The notes below the pieces were generated by a model that saw only the letters and a list, made by a program, of their open reading frames with translations, did not search any database and was not told the origin of the DNA. This document shows, piece after piece, positions 1-12,133 of a DNA stretch of 64,000 bases. Position numbers and translations under genes: made by a program. Source of the stretch: Yamagishiella unicocca (Eukaryota; Chlorophyta; Chlorophyceae; Chlamydomonadales; Volvocaceae). The DNA lies in contig BDSL01000044.1 in assembly GCA_003116995.1 (NCBI GenBank), positions 496,001 to 560,000 on the forward strand. Direction: 5' to 3'. Each line of letters begins with the position of its first letter. Position 1 is the first letter of the stretch.

Positions 1-2627
1 CAGGAGGGGGACGTAGCCGGCAGCCAGGGCGGCGGCGAGGTTCACCGGCGGCGAGGGCGGCAAGTCGCCAGCTGTCGCCGCGGGTTGGGTGTGTTTGAGA
101 GGCGGGAGAGTGGCGGGAGGGGGACGATGCCAGGTGATGAGGCGAAAAGAAGCAGGTAAGTTCAATTCTGTGTAGCCGAACTGACGAGACCAAGATAGCG
201 CACGAGCCCGCTCTCAGCAGGCAGGCATTGCAGTAGTGCAGGTTCGCGATTGCGTGTCAGACTCACGCTCGCGGCGCTGGCATGCGCTTTGGGTCATGGA
301 TTCGTGCTCACTCACAAGCTCGGCACAGGTCCCTGCTTAAACAAGCTCGGCACAGGTCCCTGCTTAAACAAGCTCGGCACAGGTCCCTGCTTACACAATC
401 TCGGCATAGGGGGCTGTTCTACACACCAGTCATTTCCCACCACATGCATGGTGATTGGAAAACACAGCTGCAACCTATGTACCCGACCCTGCTCCCAGCC
501 CACAGCAGCCCCCCCTGGCCAGCCCGCAGACTCCCCAATGGACGTCTCCTCCCCACCTGGCCAGCAGTCCAGTCCTATAGCAATTGTCGTGGTCTCCATG
601 GCGTACGCCGGCCAGGGCCCGGAGTCACTGACCCGCGCCTCGCCCTGCGACACCACCATGTGCAGCGCCGGGGTCGCAGCACACCACCACCTAGTGGTGG
701 TGATGGTGGCGGCGGCGGCGGCGGTGATGCCGCCAGCCGTACCCGCAGGTAGCTGCAGGGAGGCAAGGGCGCCGCAGCGCAGACCCAGAAGCGCCACTTC
801 CGCGCACTTCTCATCGGGCAGCAGGAGCCTCAATTCCGGGGGACCTTGCTGCTGCCGGAGCTGCTGGAGCTGTCCCTTGACCTGCTGCTCGGCCTGCTCG
901 ACCTGCTCCTGCCGCTGCTCAAGCGCCTGTAGCCGGAACTGCGGCAGTGTCTCGTGCGGAGGCTGCTGGAGTTGCTGGCGCCGCCTTGCCAGGGTTTGAA
1001 GGGTGCCCGGGGCAGCTGGCTGCTGCGGCTGCTGCGGCTGCTGCGGCTGCTGCCCGGGGTTGCCAGCAGTGCAGTGGTCCCCGGGCCCCAGCTGCTGCCC
1101 CTCCCGCCGCCTCGCCTGGTGAGCCTCCGCCGACCGCACCGCCAACCGCACCAGCCGCAAGCTCAGCTCGTATACGACCCGGTGGCTGTGCAGCACCAAC
1201 GGCACCGGTGGGGATTGCCCAAGGCACCAGATCCACGACTCCAGCACCGCAGTAAGGCCCGTGTGAGCTAGCTGGGCCGGCTGCGGACCTGAGGAGGGGC
1301 CGCCGCCGTCTGACCCGGCCGAGTCGTTGGGAACCATCGCCACGGCCGGTATCATCTGCGCCTCTGCCAGGCCGTACAACGTGCCGCCGTCAGCCGCCGC
1401 CAGCTGCGTCACCACGCGCGCCGTCATGATGTACTGGAGGCAGGGGCCGGACTGGATGGCGCGGAGGCTGGCGGTTAAGCGGCGCAGGTCGCGATGACGT
1501 TGCTCGGTGCCGTCATCAATTAGGCCGCCGCTCGACTCCCGCTGTGCTTGTGGAGATGCCGCCTGGCCGTCTCCCCCAAACGGTTCCTTTCCAGCCAGTA
1601 GCCACGAGCCTAGGTCCGCTTGGAACTCCAGCAAGGCTGTCCCTTCGCTGAAAGGATTCCCCGATTCTTGCAAGACGGGCGCTTCCGGTTTTATGGCGGC
1701 GCGCGCGCCGCCGCTTCCGTTGCCACCTGCAGGTGCGCTTGCTGCTGCTGGTGCCGCCGCCGATGCGATGGCCCCTCTTGCCTTGGCGACCAGCGATGCA
1801 TGCAGGGTGCATGCCCAGTGCTCCACCACCAGGCTGCGCGACACAGCATCCAGCAGCTCAGCGGCGAGGGTCAGCGGCGCCGCCGCCTTGCGCCCGGGCT
1901 GTCGCGTCTGCGGTTTCGGCGGCCGCTGACGCTCTTGCAGACGCAGTCGCCGCTGGTCCTCCTCCGCCTTGTCACAGTCAAACAGGTCGTGCAGGACGGG
2001 CAGGAGGCCCCGGGGAAAGATCGCAAACAAGTGCCATTTCGAAGTGTTTATCGCGTCGCTTGTCCTCACTGCCGCCAGCAGTTTGCTAGTTGCCGGCAGC
2101 ACATCCATGCGCACTGCCAGCGAGGCAGTCGCCAGGGCGGCGTCCTGCAAGTCAACGTTCTTAGCTGCGAAAAGGCGGCCTAAGAGGTAGCCAATGGAGC
2201 TCTGCAGGTTCAGATAGCACTCCTGTTCTGAGGCGTTTAGCGTGGTCATCACTTCTGAGTCCGCTATCACCCGCAGCGAGAGCGCGTGCAGCTGCAGCAG
2301 GGCAACGCGGCTTGGGGTCGGAACCCACAGCCCCTGCAGCAACGCCGCGGCGTTTGTGCGACCAAGTTCAGCAATATCAACTAACTGCATAGAAGAAGCG
2401 GCCGCGATCTCCAGCAGCGTTTTCGGCAGCAAGAAATAACCACGCCAGAGGACGGCTGCGGATCCAGCGCGACCGGTAGCTGGAAAGGCCAGGCTTGAGA
2501 CCGTGGCCACCAGGCGCGCCGCATCGCGCCGAGCTGAACACGCGATGCTGAAGGTCGAAAATTGAAAGTCGTGCTGCCGTGCCCTCGGCTTGGCGCCGCG
2601 AGCACCGGTAGCCTCAGGTTTCGGCAT
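1..2627 (-). CDS. Hypothetical algal protein, 3' end beyond the left edge (2 exons seen)
   Basis: I do not recognise a named family. The main exon runs from an ATG at 2627 down to about 743 and is open throughout (about 628 residues). A GTACGG donor follows the codons for SLQLPAG. A consistent acceptor at 72 (phase 1) opens a second exon, 71 to 1, reading AGDLPPSPPVNLAAALAAGY and continuing off the window. The protein is leucine/alanine-rich and probably helical (for example VLESWIWCLGQSPPVPLVLH). It has a Gln-rich stretch around 880-1060 and no signal peptide or visible catalytic motif. Reading straight through 743 stays open to a stop at 312, but that stretch translates into a 27-bp tandem repeat, so I treat it as intron. 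From memory such proteins resemble lineage-specific families of unknown function in volvocine algae; this is an impression only. An alternative is a single-exon protein ending at 312. Confidence 0.5.
316..410. repeat. 27-bp tandem repeat in a putative intron
   Basis: Three full units (316-342, 343-369, 370-396) of a 27-bp sequence beginning AAGCTCGGCACAGG, and a partial fourth. The third unit differs near its end. It lies in the intron proposed for the left-edge gene. The period is a multiple of three, so it keeps the antisense frame open and makes a false C-terminal peptide repeat. Confidence 0.85.
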
Positions 2628-3904
2628 TATCCCTCTTTGGCGCAGGTACTGCCAGGCTGCGCGGAAAGCGCAACGCCACTTAGGACGGCATGGCCCCAAC
2701 TATCCTTAGGCAGCGCAGCGTCGTCAAGAACGGGAACCACGAGGGCGCACTAGACATGTTCCGCAAGATACGGGGCCCAGGTGAACAAAAATAATTCCAT
2801 TCCAAAAATATCGTCCTTACATATCCTAACCAATGCATAAACAAGATGGCTTAATCTCACAATGTGACATAAACACCTCTTGCTGTTGACGGCGTAGCTC
2901 ACGGCCATCCAAGGTGTCGCCAGTGTAGACGTGAGCATTTTTCACCGATTGCAGGGTTACTTAAGCCGTACACAGTGCGGTATAACTGCATCGTCACCAA
3001 CGCAGCGGTTGCGACGCTAAAGTAAGCTTAACTGTCTCTCACCCATATTGGAGTGGAAAATGCGTACATGTACAATGTTATTATTCAGCAGAGTGAATTC
3101 TTTGGCTCCAAAATACCTTTCGACCAGACATTTGATTTGCTTTGCTCGGGCTGCCCATGGCGCCAAGCCTCCGTGAGACTCCGTGAGACGGTTACGGCTG
3201 GCCCTTGGATTTCGGAGCCGCAATTTCCGCTGCGGCGCGGGGGCGGGCACCTGCCGTTTGCGGCCTGGCTGGCGGGGGTCCACGGTGGGGTTTCGGAGCG
3301 GCTGGGCGCTGAGGTCTTCGCCTCCGCGGCTGAGTCGGGCTGCATGGCGCTACTGGAGTGGTTGCACGCGCTCGGGCAGCGGCATCTTTATGCGCGCCGC
3401 CGCGGCGGGCAGCGAGGAGTCGCTGGCGGAGCACGACTTTCCAATGGGGGTGAGTCAGGTTGAGAGTGCGTCTGGTCGGCGGGGGGGCGTGTCGCGTGTA
3501 AATGGGGGCGGCTGGGTTTCTGCGACCCTCTCGGGTCGCAGCGCGTGCGTGCGCCTCTCCGACCCAGATCGCCTCGTGAGCTGAACCCCTCGCGGCCGCC
3601 TCGTGCGATGGCTCCTGGGTTGCGGTGGCCCCTGGGTTTGCGATGGCCCGTGGGTTGCGGTGTGACTGGGCTTTCGGTTGCTAGCCCTCCTGGATGGAAG
3701 AGATCCCCGGACCTTGTAGGAACGTACTTCAGGGTTTTGAGCCGCACGCCGCCATGCTGGACCTCCGCCAATATGGCAGTTACCATGATTCGGGATGGCA
3801 ATTGCACACGTTCCCCATGTAAACGTACGAGTTTCGCGCACCGAAACTACTTCGTCCCTGTCAACGGTGCCAGAGAGTGATGCCATGCACCTTGCAGTGG
3901 GGCA
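2628..3904. other. Spacer between the left-edge gene and the DUS gene
   Basis: This should hold the promoter of the minus-strand gene at 2627 and the 3' region of the minus-strand DUS gene ending at 3905. Apart from the ankyrin-like fragment near 3267-3450, I see no supported exon. The part 2750-3130 is more AT-rich than the surroundings. No convincing TGTAA motif for the DUS gene was found on the minus strand here. Confidence 0.4.
3267..3450 (+). pseudogene. Ankyrin-repeat-like gene fragment with a frame change
   Basis: The reading ESGCMALLEWLHALG followed shortly by RAAAAGSEESLAEHDFPMG resembles ankyrin repeats abundant in volvocine algae (AA-x-GH-x-ELL-x-WL). The two halves are in different forward frames with no room for an intron, so at least one indel separates them. 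A GTGAGT donor-like site follows at about 3450. No flanking repeats or start codon were found. It could be the remnant of an ankyrin gene or chance similarity. Confidence 0.3.
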
Positions 3905-6746
3905 TCACCCCTCACACGCTTCGTCTGTCAGCAGCTCCTCAGCCGAGCCGCCCCCGCCGTGGTGCTCGTCCAGCCAGCCGTCCGGCAACCCCATGCGCTG
4001 CCGCACGGCTTCTCCGCCCCCTTTGAGCCTTGGATGGCGCGCAGCGCAGGGCGGGAACGGCTCGTCCATGTCGTACAGCGAGGTATCGTACACCGCCGCC
4101 CGCCACTGATCAACGCGCTCCGCTGCCATGAGCCTCGCTTTCAGCTCCCCGGCAGACGTAAAGCCGTACAAGTACAACGAGATGAACTTCCGGAAGCGCC
4201 GGAGCGAGTCCCTGCGCCCAAGGATGCCAGGACAGGCGGACACGCGGCGGTTGGTTGATGCCTGGACAGGTGGACACTCGGTGGTTGCTTGATGAGTAGC
4301 AGGCCTGGGTGGAGGTGACAGTTAAGCTTAATGGGGGAAGGTGGCAAAAATAAAACGCCCCGCCACCCAACTAAGGCACCACCCCCCTCCGCCCGACCCA
4401 CCGCTCCTCGCCGTCGTAGTCACGATACCAAGCCACCTCCGCCTCCATATGCCGCAAGGCCGTCGCCGCCACCTGCCCCAGCACTGGTGGCGGCGGCGCC
4501 ACCGGCGCGCCCTGCAGCGCCGCAGCCACCTCAGCGAAAGCCCAGGGCCGCCCCAGCGCCGCGCGACCCACCATAACCCCTTCGGGGTTGGGGCACGTGG
4601 GTGGCGGACTTCTGTGGTCGAGTGCACACTTGGTTGCATTCGCACAATCTGGGTTCCGCGCCCCACGATCTGGGTTCCAGGCCCCACGATCTGGGTTCCA
4701 CGGCCCACGTCGTGCACGCCTACTCGTCCTAAACGTCAGTACCATTTCCTCTAAAAGCCTAACACCCACCTGCGCAGCCGGTCTCCGCCAGCAATCGCAG
4801 CGCGTCCGCGCCGTCGTACACGTCTCCATTGCCGATCACGGGTATCTGTACGGCGTGTACCAGCTCCCGCACGGCTGCCCAATGTACGGGAGAGCTGTAC
4901 AGCTGGTCAGCGGTACGCGCGTGGAGGGTGAGAGCGGCGGCGCCCTCGTCCTGGGCGATGCGGCCTGCCTGCGACCCACGGGTAGGCGACCCACGGGTCG
5001 GACGTCAGGCGGCAGCGTAATTGTCGTCCGCTTCGCCTCATGCCTACCAAAGCAACCCTAGCGCGGGAGAGAGACCTTTGATGCTGATTGCTTATAACAA
5101 CGTTTATCTACATTGTCAACGTCGCGGTAACACACTCCCGCACCCGCGATTGCCCTACCTGGCTGTCCTACCCTACCTCCGGAGTCCTCCCTCAATGAAT
5201 TGAGTACTAACAGATTACCGGCCGGGGCCGCGGGCTCTGCGGCAGTATGTGTTGATTACGACCTGCTGGGTGGGCGGGAACTACCATACCCCCGGGCAGT
5301 GCTATCCCCACTGGGCGACCTGCAAGCTTCATTCACGCGTTCGCACCAACCAACACGCCTCCTACTATTCGTCTCACGTGGCAGATACGCGCTCACACAC
5401 GCGACCCACGCACCTGCAAGTGTGTGGTGAGGTCAGGGGTCAGCCCGACCCGCAGCTTGACAGTGACTGGCACCTCACCGCCTGCGCCAGCCACAGCCGC
5501 GGCCACCAGCCTGCGACGACCCCCCCAGGCCCCCGGGGTGCAGGCAGTCATCAGGCGGGCGGGAGGGGTAAAGCACACCTCGAGGGCGGTTGAAGGGACA
5601 AGGCGGTCATCAGGCGGGCGGGAGGGGTAGAACACTCCTCGAGGGCGGTTGAAGGGACAAGGCGGTCATCAGGCGGGCGGGAGGGGTAAAACACTCCTCG
5701 AGCGCGGTTGAAGGGACAAGGCGGTCATCAGGCGGGCGGGAGGGGTTAAACACTCCTCGAGGGCAGTTGAAGGGATTTGGGGGCATTAGCGCGGGGCGGG
5801 GCTTCCTAGGCCTGCGCCGGCAGCGGGCGCTGCCTCCCCTGGAGCCCAGCTGCACCCCCGGCCGTGTTATGGAACCCTACATACCGTAACACGACTTAGC
5901 TACCGTCAACAGCCAATCTGCACCTAGCTTCCAGATAGATTTATGTCTAGCTACCGGCGTACCTGCCGAACAACTGCGGGCGCAGCGGCAGCGCGGAGCC
6001 GCCCCCGCGCGCCGTGATCTTGCGCACGGGGCAGCCGAAGTTGAGGTCCACGTGGTGCACACCGTGCTCCGAGACCAGCAGCCGTACAGCCTGGCTGGGC
6101 AGCAGCCGGGGGGCAAAAGGTAGGAGGGGGAGGTTGCACACCCGCTGGTGCTGTGATGACGCACCTGACAAGGACGGCGGCGTCAGAAACCCTGCCATCC
6201 CAAACACCCGCAGTTCGGGACTAACTTCTTGTCTCATCCTTCATCCTGCCACCTTCCCGCACACCCTATACAGCGGCGACGCAATCTCACCTGCTTGACC
6301 TGTTCCGGCCGCACGCCGTACAGCTGTATAGAGCGAATCGCCTCGTCCGGCGCAAATGAAGCCAGTTTGAGGGTGCGACGGTTGCGCAGCAGCAAGGCCG
6401 AGGCAATCATCATCTCGCTAGTCGACAATGCGGCGCCCTGGGCGATGCAAAGCTGGCGGTACGGCGCGCAGGAGATGCCAGCCATGGGGGCGGATAGGAG
6501 CGGCGGCCAGATGCGCAAGGAGGGGCCCAGCTGGAGGGGCTTGGGCTGAAGTGGGTGGGATGACGAGGGCGCGGCTGGAGGCGGCCAGGGCTGCGGTGAG
6601 GTGGCTGTAGGGTGTACAGAGCTACGGGGTCGCGAGGTGGGTGTCGTGGCAGGGATGGCAATGCCGCTGCCATGGTTGACCGCTTGCCGAGGAGTGGGCA
6701 ATCTTTCGCAGCTGTGGTAATTACTTCGCATCGTTTTGCGCCACAT
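3905..6746 (-). CDS. tRNA-dihydrouridine synthase (DusB/plant-like)
   Basis: This flavoenzyme reduces uridine to dihydrouridine in tRNA. Six exons join in frame: 6746-6291, 6090-5963, 5510-5414, 4968-4770, 4579-4402, 4211-3905 (454 residues). Seen motifs are the N-terminal FMN-site region LLSAPMAGISCAPYR, the active-site loop DLNFGCPVRKITARGGG with the catalytic Cys, VPVTVKLRVGL, the tRNA/FMN motif LHARTADQ, IPVIGNGDVYD, and the FMN-phosphate segment GVMVGRAALGRPWAF. The C-terminal helical region (FRKFISLYLYGFTSAGELK) fits the family. The first 70 or so residues before the TIM barrel are low in similarity and could include an organelle-targeting peptide; the ATG at 6731 is an alternative start. 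Intron 2 (5511-5962) carries a 59-bp tandem repeat. The gene is divergent from the methyltransferase gene. Family assignment is firm; subcellular site is not. Confidence 0.93.
5544..5775. repeat. 59-bp tandem repeat in a DUS intron
   Basis: About four units with a 59-bp period (starts near 5544, 5603, 5662, 5721), each holding CATCAGGCGGGCGGGAGGGG and CTCGAGGGCGGTTGAAGGG. Units differ at single bases. It lies wholly within intron 2 of the dihydrouridine synthase gene. Confidence 0.9.
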
Positions 6747-7023
6747 TGGCTGTGTGCTATTGGCAAGGCATAATGAACGCAAACGCAAATTGGCTCAAAT
6801 TTCGTGGTTTCAGAGCTGTGAAATTAAAGCTTTACAACGGCTAAGCTGCAATTCTGCGAACAAGGGTTGTTGCAGCGGTATGCCATAATCGAGTATAAAT
6901 CACGGGCAACGTTGCATCATAGTCAGGCCTCGAACGCGCAGCCCTCAAACACCTCAAACGTCATCTGCATGCGTCAATTGTAAAACCTAGCATGATGCAC
7001 AATTTATTACCGCAGCATCAAAA
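6747..7023. promoter_or_regulatory. Divergent promoter region, DUS / methyltransferase
   Basis: The 277 bp between two divergent start codons is markedly AT-richer than the genes. A TATA-like GTATAAAT lies near 6892 on the plus strand, about 130 bp before the proposed methyltransferase ATG. The position is inferred from gene models whose 5' ends are tentative. Confidence 0.4.
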
Positions 7024-9859
7024 ATGTGCATCCCTGCGACAGCTCTCAAGAAGGCGCCGAACGGCGTGCGGAGTAAGTGCATGGAGTTGCACGGCACATT
7101 TCGCCGATGGCGCAACTTGTAAGCCGTTAAGACTCTAACGGCACGGAGTCTGCACCGCTGGTTTTGATCCAGCAGGTACGTACACAGAGCCTGGCCCAAC
7201 CAGGCGCTGCGGCGCCGCTTGAACACAGCCCGACCTCGTCCCCATCCTCCCTGGCGCTGCGGGTCAGCCAGCGCATCGCAGCTTCGCGCGCTTCGGAGAG
7301 CCGTCGCCCCGCTGACGGTGACGATGGCTCTCCGCTATTCATTGACCCCTACGCGGAGCTGCTAGCGGGCTGGCGCCGCGGAGAGGTGGGGGCCAAGTTC
7401 CCGAGGGGCCCTTTTGGGTCCCATGATGCCACGTCCCTAAAAGCATCAGACCAGGCAGATGATAAGGTTTTCAGGCCTCAAAGGGGGACCTTGGCCGTCC
7501 CGCAGCAGCGGCGGTATGCGTGTAGCCTCCCCGGAGTGTGCGCACCCACCATCGCCAGTATCCGACCCCGCACCCTGTCCTCCCCGCCTCCACCCCCCCC
7601 TTCAACACCCTCGCACGCACCACGCTACCGGCAGACGCGTGCGGGGCTGAACCAGGAGGCGACGGACGAGGCGGAGGTCGCCCGGGACGTGATTGCTACA
7701 GCCCACCTGGACCGGCTGCTGCTCAACGCCAGCGCCATCGCCGCCGTGAACCGCATCACGCAGGGGGACTATCGCCAGGTGGGGCCGGCGGGTAGCGTGA
7801 GTACCCGGTTACCGGGCCCCCATGGGGCCGGAGGGTGTATAAAAACCGGTTTACGCAACAGGACAGGATAGTTGGCGCATGGTCGTCGGACACCAAATTT
7901 GTGGGCGCATGCTGGAGCAATGGAACTGACTACCGGCAAACCTGTGGAGGCGTCCTGTCGGAGCTGTGTAAAAGAAAAGATATAGAAAAAGAAAAAGCAA
8001 AAGCGCGGTGACGTGCATTGGGCGCGGCGAGGCGAGTGGCGGTGCAGCGCGGCGCCCTGCCCGGATACCGACCGTTGTTACCGGGGCCGGAGGGTGGGGG
8101 GACGTACGGCAGGGCAGGGGGCTTGGGCGGGTTTCAACAGATGTGGGCTCGGGCCAGGGGGGAAGACGGCCCGTCGCGGCGGTGGCAACCGGGGAGCAAA
8201 CCGCGCACTTGTACGGCATACACATCCGCTCCGCCACTGCCCCGCTGCTCTCTCGCTCGGTCTCTCCTCCGCGCCTCCGTACGGTACACTCAGGTAGTGC
8301 TGCTGGGTGACGCCTTAGACACGCGTCCCTACCGGCTGCCGCTGCCCTCCGGCGTCGCGATTTTCATGGTGGCCCCGGCGGCGGCGCATGCGGTGGCGGA
8401 GGCGGCGCTGGCGTCAGACGCGGCGGCGGCCATCGCGGCAGCCCTGGCGGCGGCGGCGGAGGTGCCGACGGCGGAGGCGGAGGCCGGCTCCAGCGCCGGA
8501 GCTGGCGACGCGGCGGCAGCGGCGGCGGGGCGAGGGCTGGGAGGCAAGGCGCGGGTGCGACCTCGTGGGCCACGAGCGCCGCCGGGTTGCTTGGTCCGTC
8601 GCGTGGCTGTGGACCTGCAGGTGGGTTGCGGCGGGGTGCTGCTGGTGAAGGGGAATTGGCACATGGAGGGCGGGCGGGGCCATCAGCTGCGCTCCGAAAC
8701 CATCCTCGGCTACCCGGTCGTACCCCCTAACCGCCTACTCACCGCCCCCACCCTCCCGCCGGGTTTTCCTCGAACCCTCCCGCCCTGACAACCCCACAAC
8801 CCCACCCCACCCCCCAGAGCGGCGATCTCTCCTCGCTCCCCTCCGCTCTGGCCGCCGCCGGCTTCAGGGCTGACCGGCTGAGCGTGTGGGCGGTGCAGGG
8901 CCTGGCCGGACTGGGGTTGGGCCAGCGGGTGGGTGCACGCCTTGGGAGGCGCCGGTGGGGCCAGGGGTGGGACCGAGGCGGAGCCGCGGAAGGGCTGGAC
9001 CTGCGGCGGTGTTGGGCGGGCTGGCAGCCAAGCGCGGCGGAGCCCTGTCTGCATCGCAGCAGGGACCTGGCAGGTGGCCTGTCGGCCGCGGATTGCAGGA
9101 CTCGTATATTGCAGTGGTTGGATGCTTTGGGGTTTTAGGGTTCACTGGTCTGGGCGCTGGTGTTGCGTGGGAACGTGTGATGAAGAAGAAGCCGCGGCCG
9201 CACAACTGGGAGGGACCTTTACAGCTGCTCTAGGGGGTAAGAAGAGGTACAGCATGGAGTACGAACATCGCGATATTGATAAAACTTCAGAGATACCGGT
9301 AGGGCCTGCCGCCGCCCACGCTGACCCACCATCCCTGCTGCGCCCTGGCCGCCACCCTGCCTGTCCGCCCTCCGCCACGCCTTGTGGCCCCTCCCGCAGG
9401 ACGTCCTTTCGCTGCTCGCAGAGGCCGCCAACTGCGCCGCCTACCACTCGCTGCTGGTGGGCGAGCTGCCGCCGCTGGGCGCCAGCGAGGCCGCCAACTC
9501 GCTCGCGGAGTGCGGGCTGCTGGGCGCACCGCTGGGTGAGGTGTGGGCGCCAGTGGGTTTGGCAGCCAGTTGTCACCCGCAAACTCCTGTCACCCGCCCA
9601 CTAAGCAAACCGCCCACCCAACTGCATGTGCCGGTTGGACTCCCGTTGCGCCGACGCCTCCGCAGCCTTCGGCGCCCCGGACGCCAGCTATGGCCGCTGG
9701 CGGCCCGAGTGGGGTCCCCCCATCGACCCGGAGACGCCGCAACGGTGGCTTTTTGCGTCGCAGCAGATCCGGCTGAGTGCAGCGCAGATGGACACGTACG
9801 AGACGCACCGAGCGGCTGCGGAGGGGATGGACGAGGACTTCTTCGACAACTTCAGCTGA
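7024..9859 (+). CDS. SAM-dependent methyltransferase, LCMT/PPM-like family
   Basis: Exons: tentative 7024-7072 and 7132-7385, then firm 7635-7778, 8294-8620, 8818-8928, 9400-9535, 9666-9859. All join in frame (404 residues with the tentative start). Family marks are SPLFIDPYAELLAG, DVIATAHLDRLLL, and the SAM-binding segment VVLLGDALDTRPYRL, where the usual GAGLDTR reads GDALDTR. Next come VRRVAVDLQ, LSVWAVQGL, ANCAAYHSLLVGELPPL, and a C-terminus with MDEDFFDNFS. This matches leucine carboxyl methyltransferase-like proteins of plants and algae; true PP2A methyltransferases are one branch, so the substrate is unknown. An Ala/Glu-rich insertion of about 70 residues follows the SAM motif. The first intron as modelled is only 59 nt, and the N-terminus MCIPATALKKAPNGVR is uncertain; it could be the start of a plastid or mitochondrial targeting peptide. 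Confidence 0.85.
7833..7882 (-). repeat. Intronic repeat, AACGGTTCTT family, antisense copy
   Basis: Reverse-oriented copy in the methyltransferase intron 7779-8293. Read on the minus strand it contains CCATGCGCCAACTATCCTGT and GCGTAAACCGGTTTTTATAC, matching copies at 15369-15421 and 25482-25560. It lies about 55 bp from the donor. Confidence 0.75.
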
Positions 9860-12133
9860 GAGCACGCTGCCACGCAGCCCACACGGTACCGGGCTGGGCC
9901 GGCCCTTTGACGAAGCGCCCGAGGGGTGGCTGGCGGCAGGGCGGGCTGGACACAGCGTACGATACGTACGGCGAACGTGTGAGGGCGCGGTGCCCGGGAA
10001 GCGGTGGTGGGGAGCTGCGCGGGGCGCGGCAGCGGCAAGCCGAGGTGTGCGTGTGGAGGGGAGCGCGGAAGACGGTGCGTGGGTTTCGGAGCGGCAGCGG
10101 CGCGATGCGTGGGTTTCGGAGCGGCAGTGGCGCGATGCGTGGGTTTCGGAGCGGCAGCGGCGCGATGCGTGCGTTTCGGAGCGGTAGCGGCGCGATGCGT
10201 GGGTTTCGGGGTTTCGGAGGGGCAACGGCGCGATGCGTGGGTTTCGGAGCGGCAGCGGCGCGATGCGTGGGTTTCGGAGCGGCAGCGGCGCGGGGTGCGT
10301 GGGTTTCGGAGCGGCAGCGGCGGGGTGCGGGGTCAGTGGTGGGAGAATGGTGTTCGCGCGCACGCCCAGCGAGTGGTGTGGTAAGGCGGTGTTATGAAAG
10401 AGGGCGGGAGGAGGACAGTATGCGGCTTCCGTGGAGCGACCAGGAGGAGCGAGGAGGCAGGAGGGGGCGGGGCGCTGGCTGTGCGAGGGCCGGCGCCACA
10501 GCCGCAGTATTACCAGCACTGGCAACAGCAATGAAAAGACAGCACGTAAGATTTGACAGGCCGGCCGGACGGGAGCTGCGCGGCCCCGCGGCTGCTGCCA
10601 GTGCGCGGACAGCTGGCTGCAGCTAGCCTCCCAGCGGAGCCCGCAGTAGGCTCCATCTGTGGTACCCAACTACACCACCTCCGTCTATCCATCTATCATC
10701 CTATCTAACATCCTGTCTGTCATCCAATCTATCAGCACCGTGGCCTCCGGGGCCTTGCTTTTAAGGCAGCAGCGTACGGCAGTTTGTTACGGAGCTCGGG
10801 CGCGTAGCTGGGATGGCATGTGGCACCGCCCAGCCGCTTGTGTCGCCGCCTGTGCGGGAGCGGCAACGGCGGGCACCGGGGCTGCTGGCAGGAACAGGTT
10901 TCGCCCTATTGGCCCTTTTGATTCGGATCTGGATCTGGATCTGGATCTGCTGCTTCCCTCCACGTCAGCAACGGCGTCGCCGGAGGCTGCCGCCTTGGTT
11001 CCGCCGTAGCTCGCACCGTCGCACGGTGAGCTGCGTAGCGTACCGTACCGTGACGTAGCGTGAAAAGGGGGTGGGGTTCCTCTGAAGGCTGTGGAGGGAT
11101 GGGCCGCCCGGGGTCAGGCTGTGTCACGCGTCAAGTAGCTAGCCTTCCTTCTGCTCCTGCTCCTGCGTCTACCCAGCTACTGACACCTGGAATAACCCTG
11201 AATCACTAACCCCGCCCTCAGGACAGGAGCCGTCACACGAGCCCACACGCTGCCGCTCGCGAACCCCCGGCGTGCCCTGCTCGCGATTGAGTCCACGGGG
11301 GTAGGGCTCGCGCGGGTCGCGCCCTTCCTATGCACGAGGAGTAGCGTATCGTTAGCGGTGCGAGACACTCGAGCACTACTTTGTAGGAGTAACTGTTACA
11401 GTGGGTTCCAAACCAGAAGGTAGTTACAGTACTACAGAAGTTTGACACTGGATGGTGCTGGCTGTTGTCCACGTTGGTGCCGCGTCATCTTTCCTGGCGC
11501 AAGAAGCAAGACGAGGCGAGTAGCCTTTCATTGCGGGCTGGCGCCAGGGTGTCCGTACAAATCAAGGAAGTAATCTTTTCGTTTTGTACGCGAAGTATGG
11601 ATTGGCTGCTTTGTGTGTGGCTTGATGGGTGGGACTGGCCGGGAGCCTTGGTCTGGCTGGGATTGGCTGGGCTTAACTTACCCTGGCGGCAGGACTGGGC
11701 GGCCCTGGATGCCCAGAAGCTTGTAAGCCGTCGGAATCTGCCCTAAACCAGCCAATCTGCACAAATTATGTAAGGCACACATGCACTTGGAATCCTTGTT
11801 TTCGCCTGCAAGGATTTATCTTACCCCACCTCCGTCAGTGTCCTACTCACACTCGTCCACACTTTCCGCACCCCCAACAAGCCGGGTCTCCTCAGCTACA
11901 TAAAGCTGCATTCCCAAATCTGTGGGGGAGGGGACAATGAAGGGTGGTCGTACCGCATGCTGAGCAAGCAATTCCGGCCGCTGTCATGGGCCGAACCCAA
12001 GGAAAGTGTCGGCGATGCTCAAGTTGTACGACAGCATCGACTCCCTGAAACGCTCTGGCCCCCATTCTTCAGCGTTTGCACGCACATTATGCTTACGAAA
12101 GCCTCTAGGTCCTTTACACAGAGAATCTGAAGG
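9860..12133. other. Long spacer between methyltransferase and STT3 genes
   Basis: No exon could be supported. The left part (10079-10328) is a 30-bp minisatellite whose period, divisible by three, creates long spurious open frames on both strands. A short GGATCT hexamer run lies near 10924-10950. The right part, from about 11150, is less GC-rich and should contain the STT3 5' leader and promoter. A short upstream ATG (11938, nine codons including the stop) could be a uORF if transcribed. Confidence 0.5.
10079..10328. repeat. 30-bp minisatellite
   Basis: Eight units of a 30-bp sequence beginning GTGGGTTTCGGAGCGGCAGC. Units one to four are spaced exactly 30 bp; the fifth is expanded by an internal GGGTTTCG duplication. 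It probably lies in or beyond the 3' UTR of the methyltransferase gene. Confidence 0.93.

Noticed and set aside
9382..10626. Long plus-strand open frame of 414 codons
   Set aside because: Its first part overlaps a true methyltransferase exon (9400-9535), but it then runs through the intron, the next exon in the wrong frame and a 30-bp minisatellite that cannot introduce stops.
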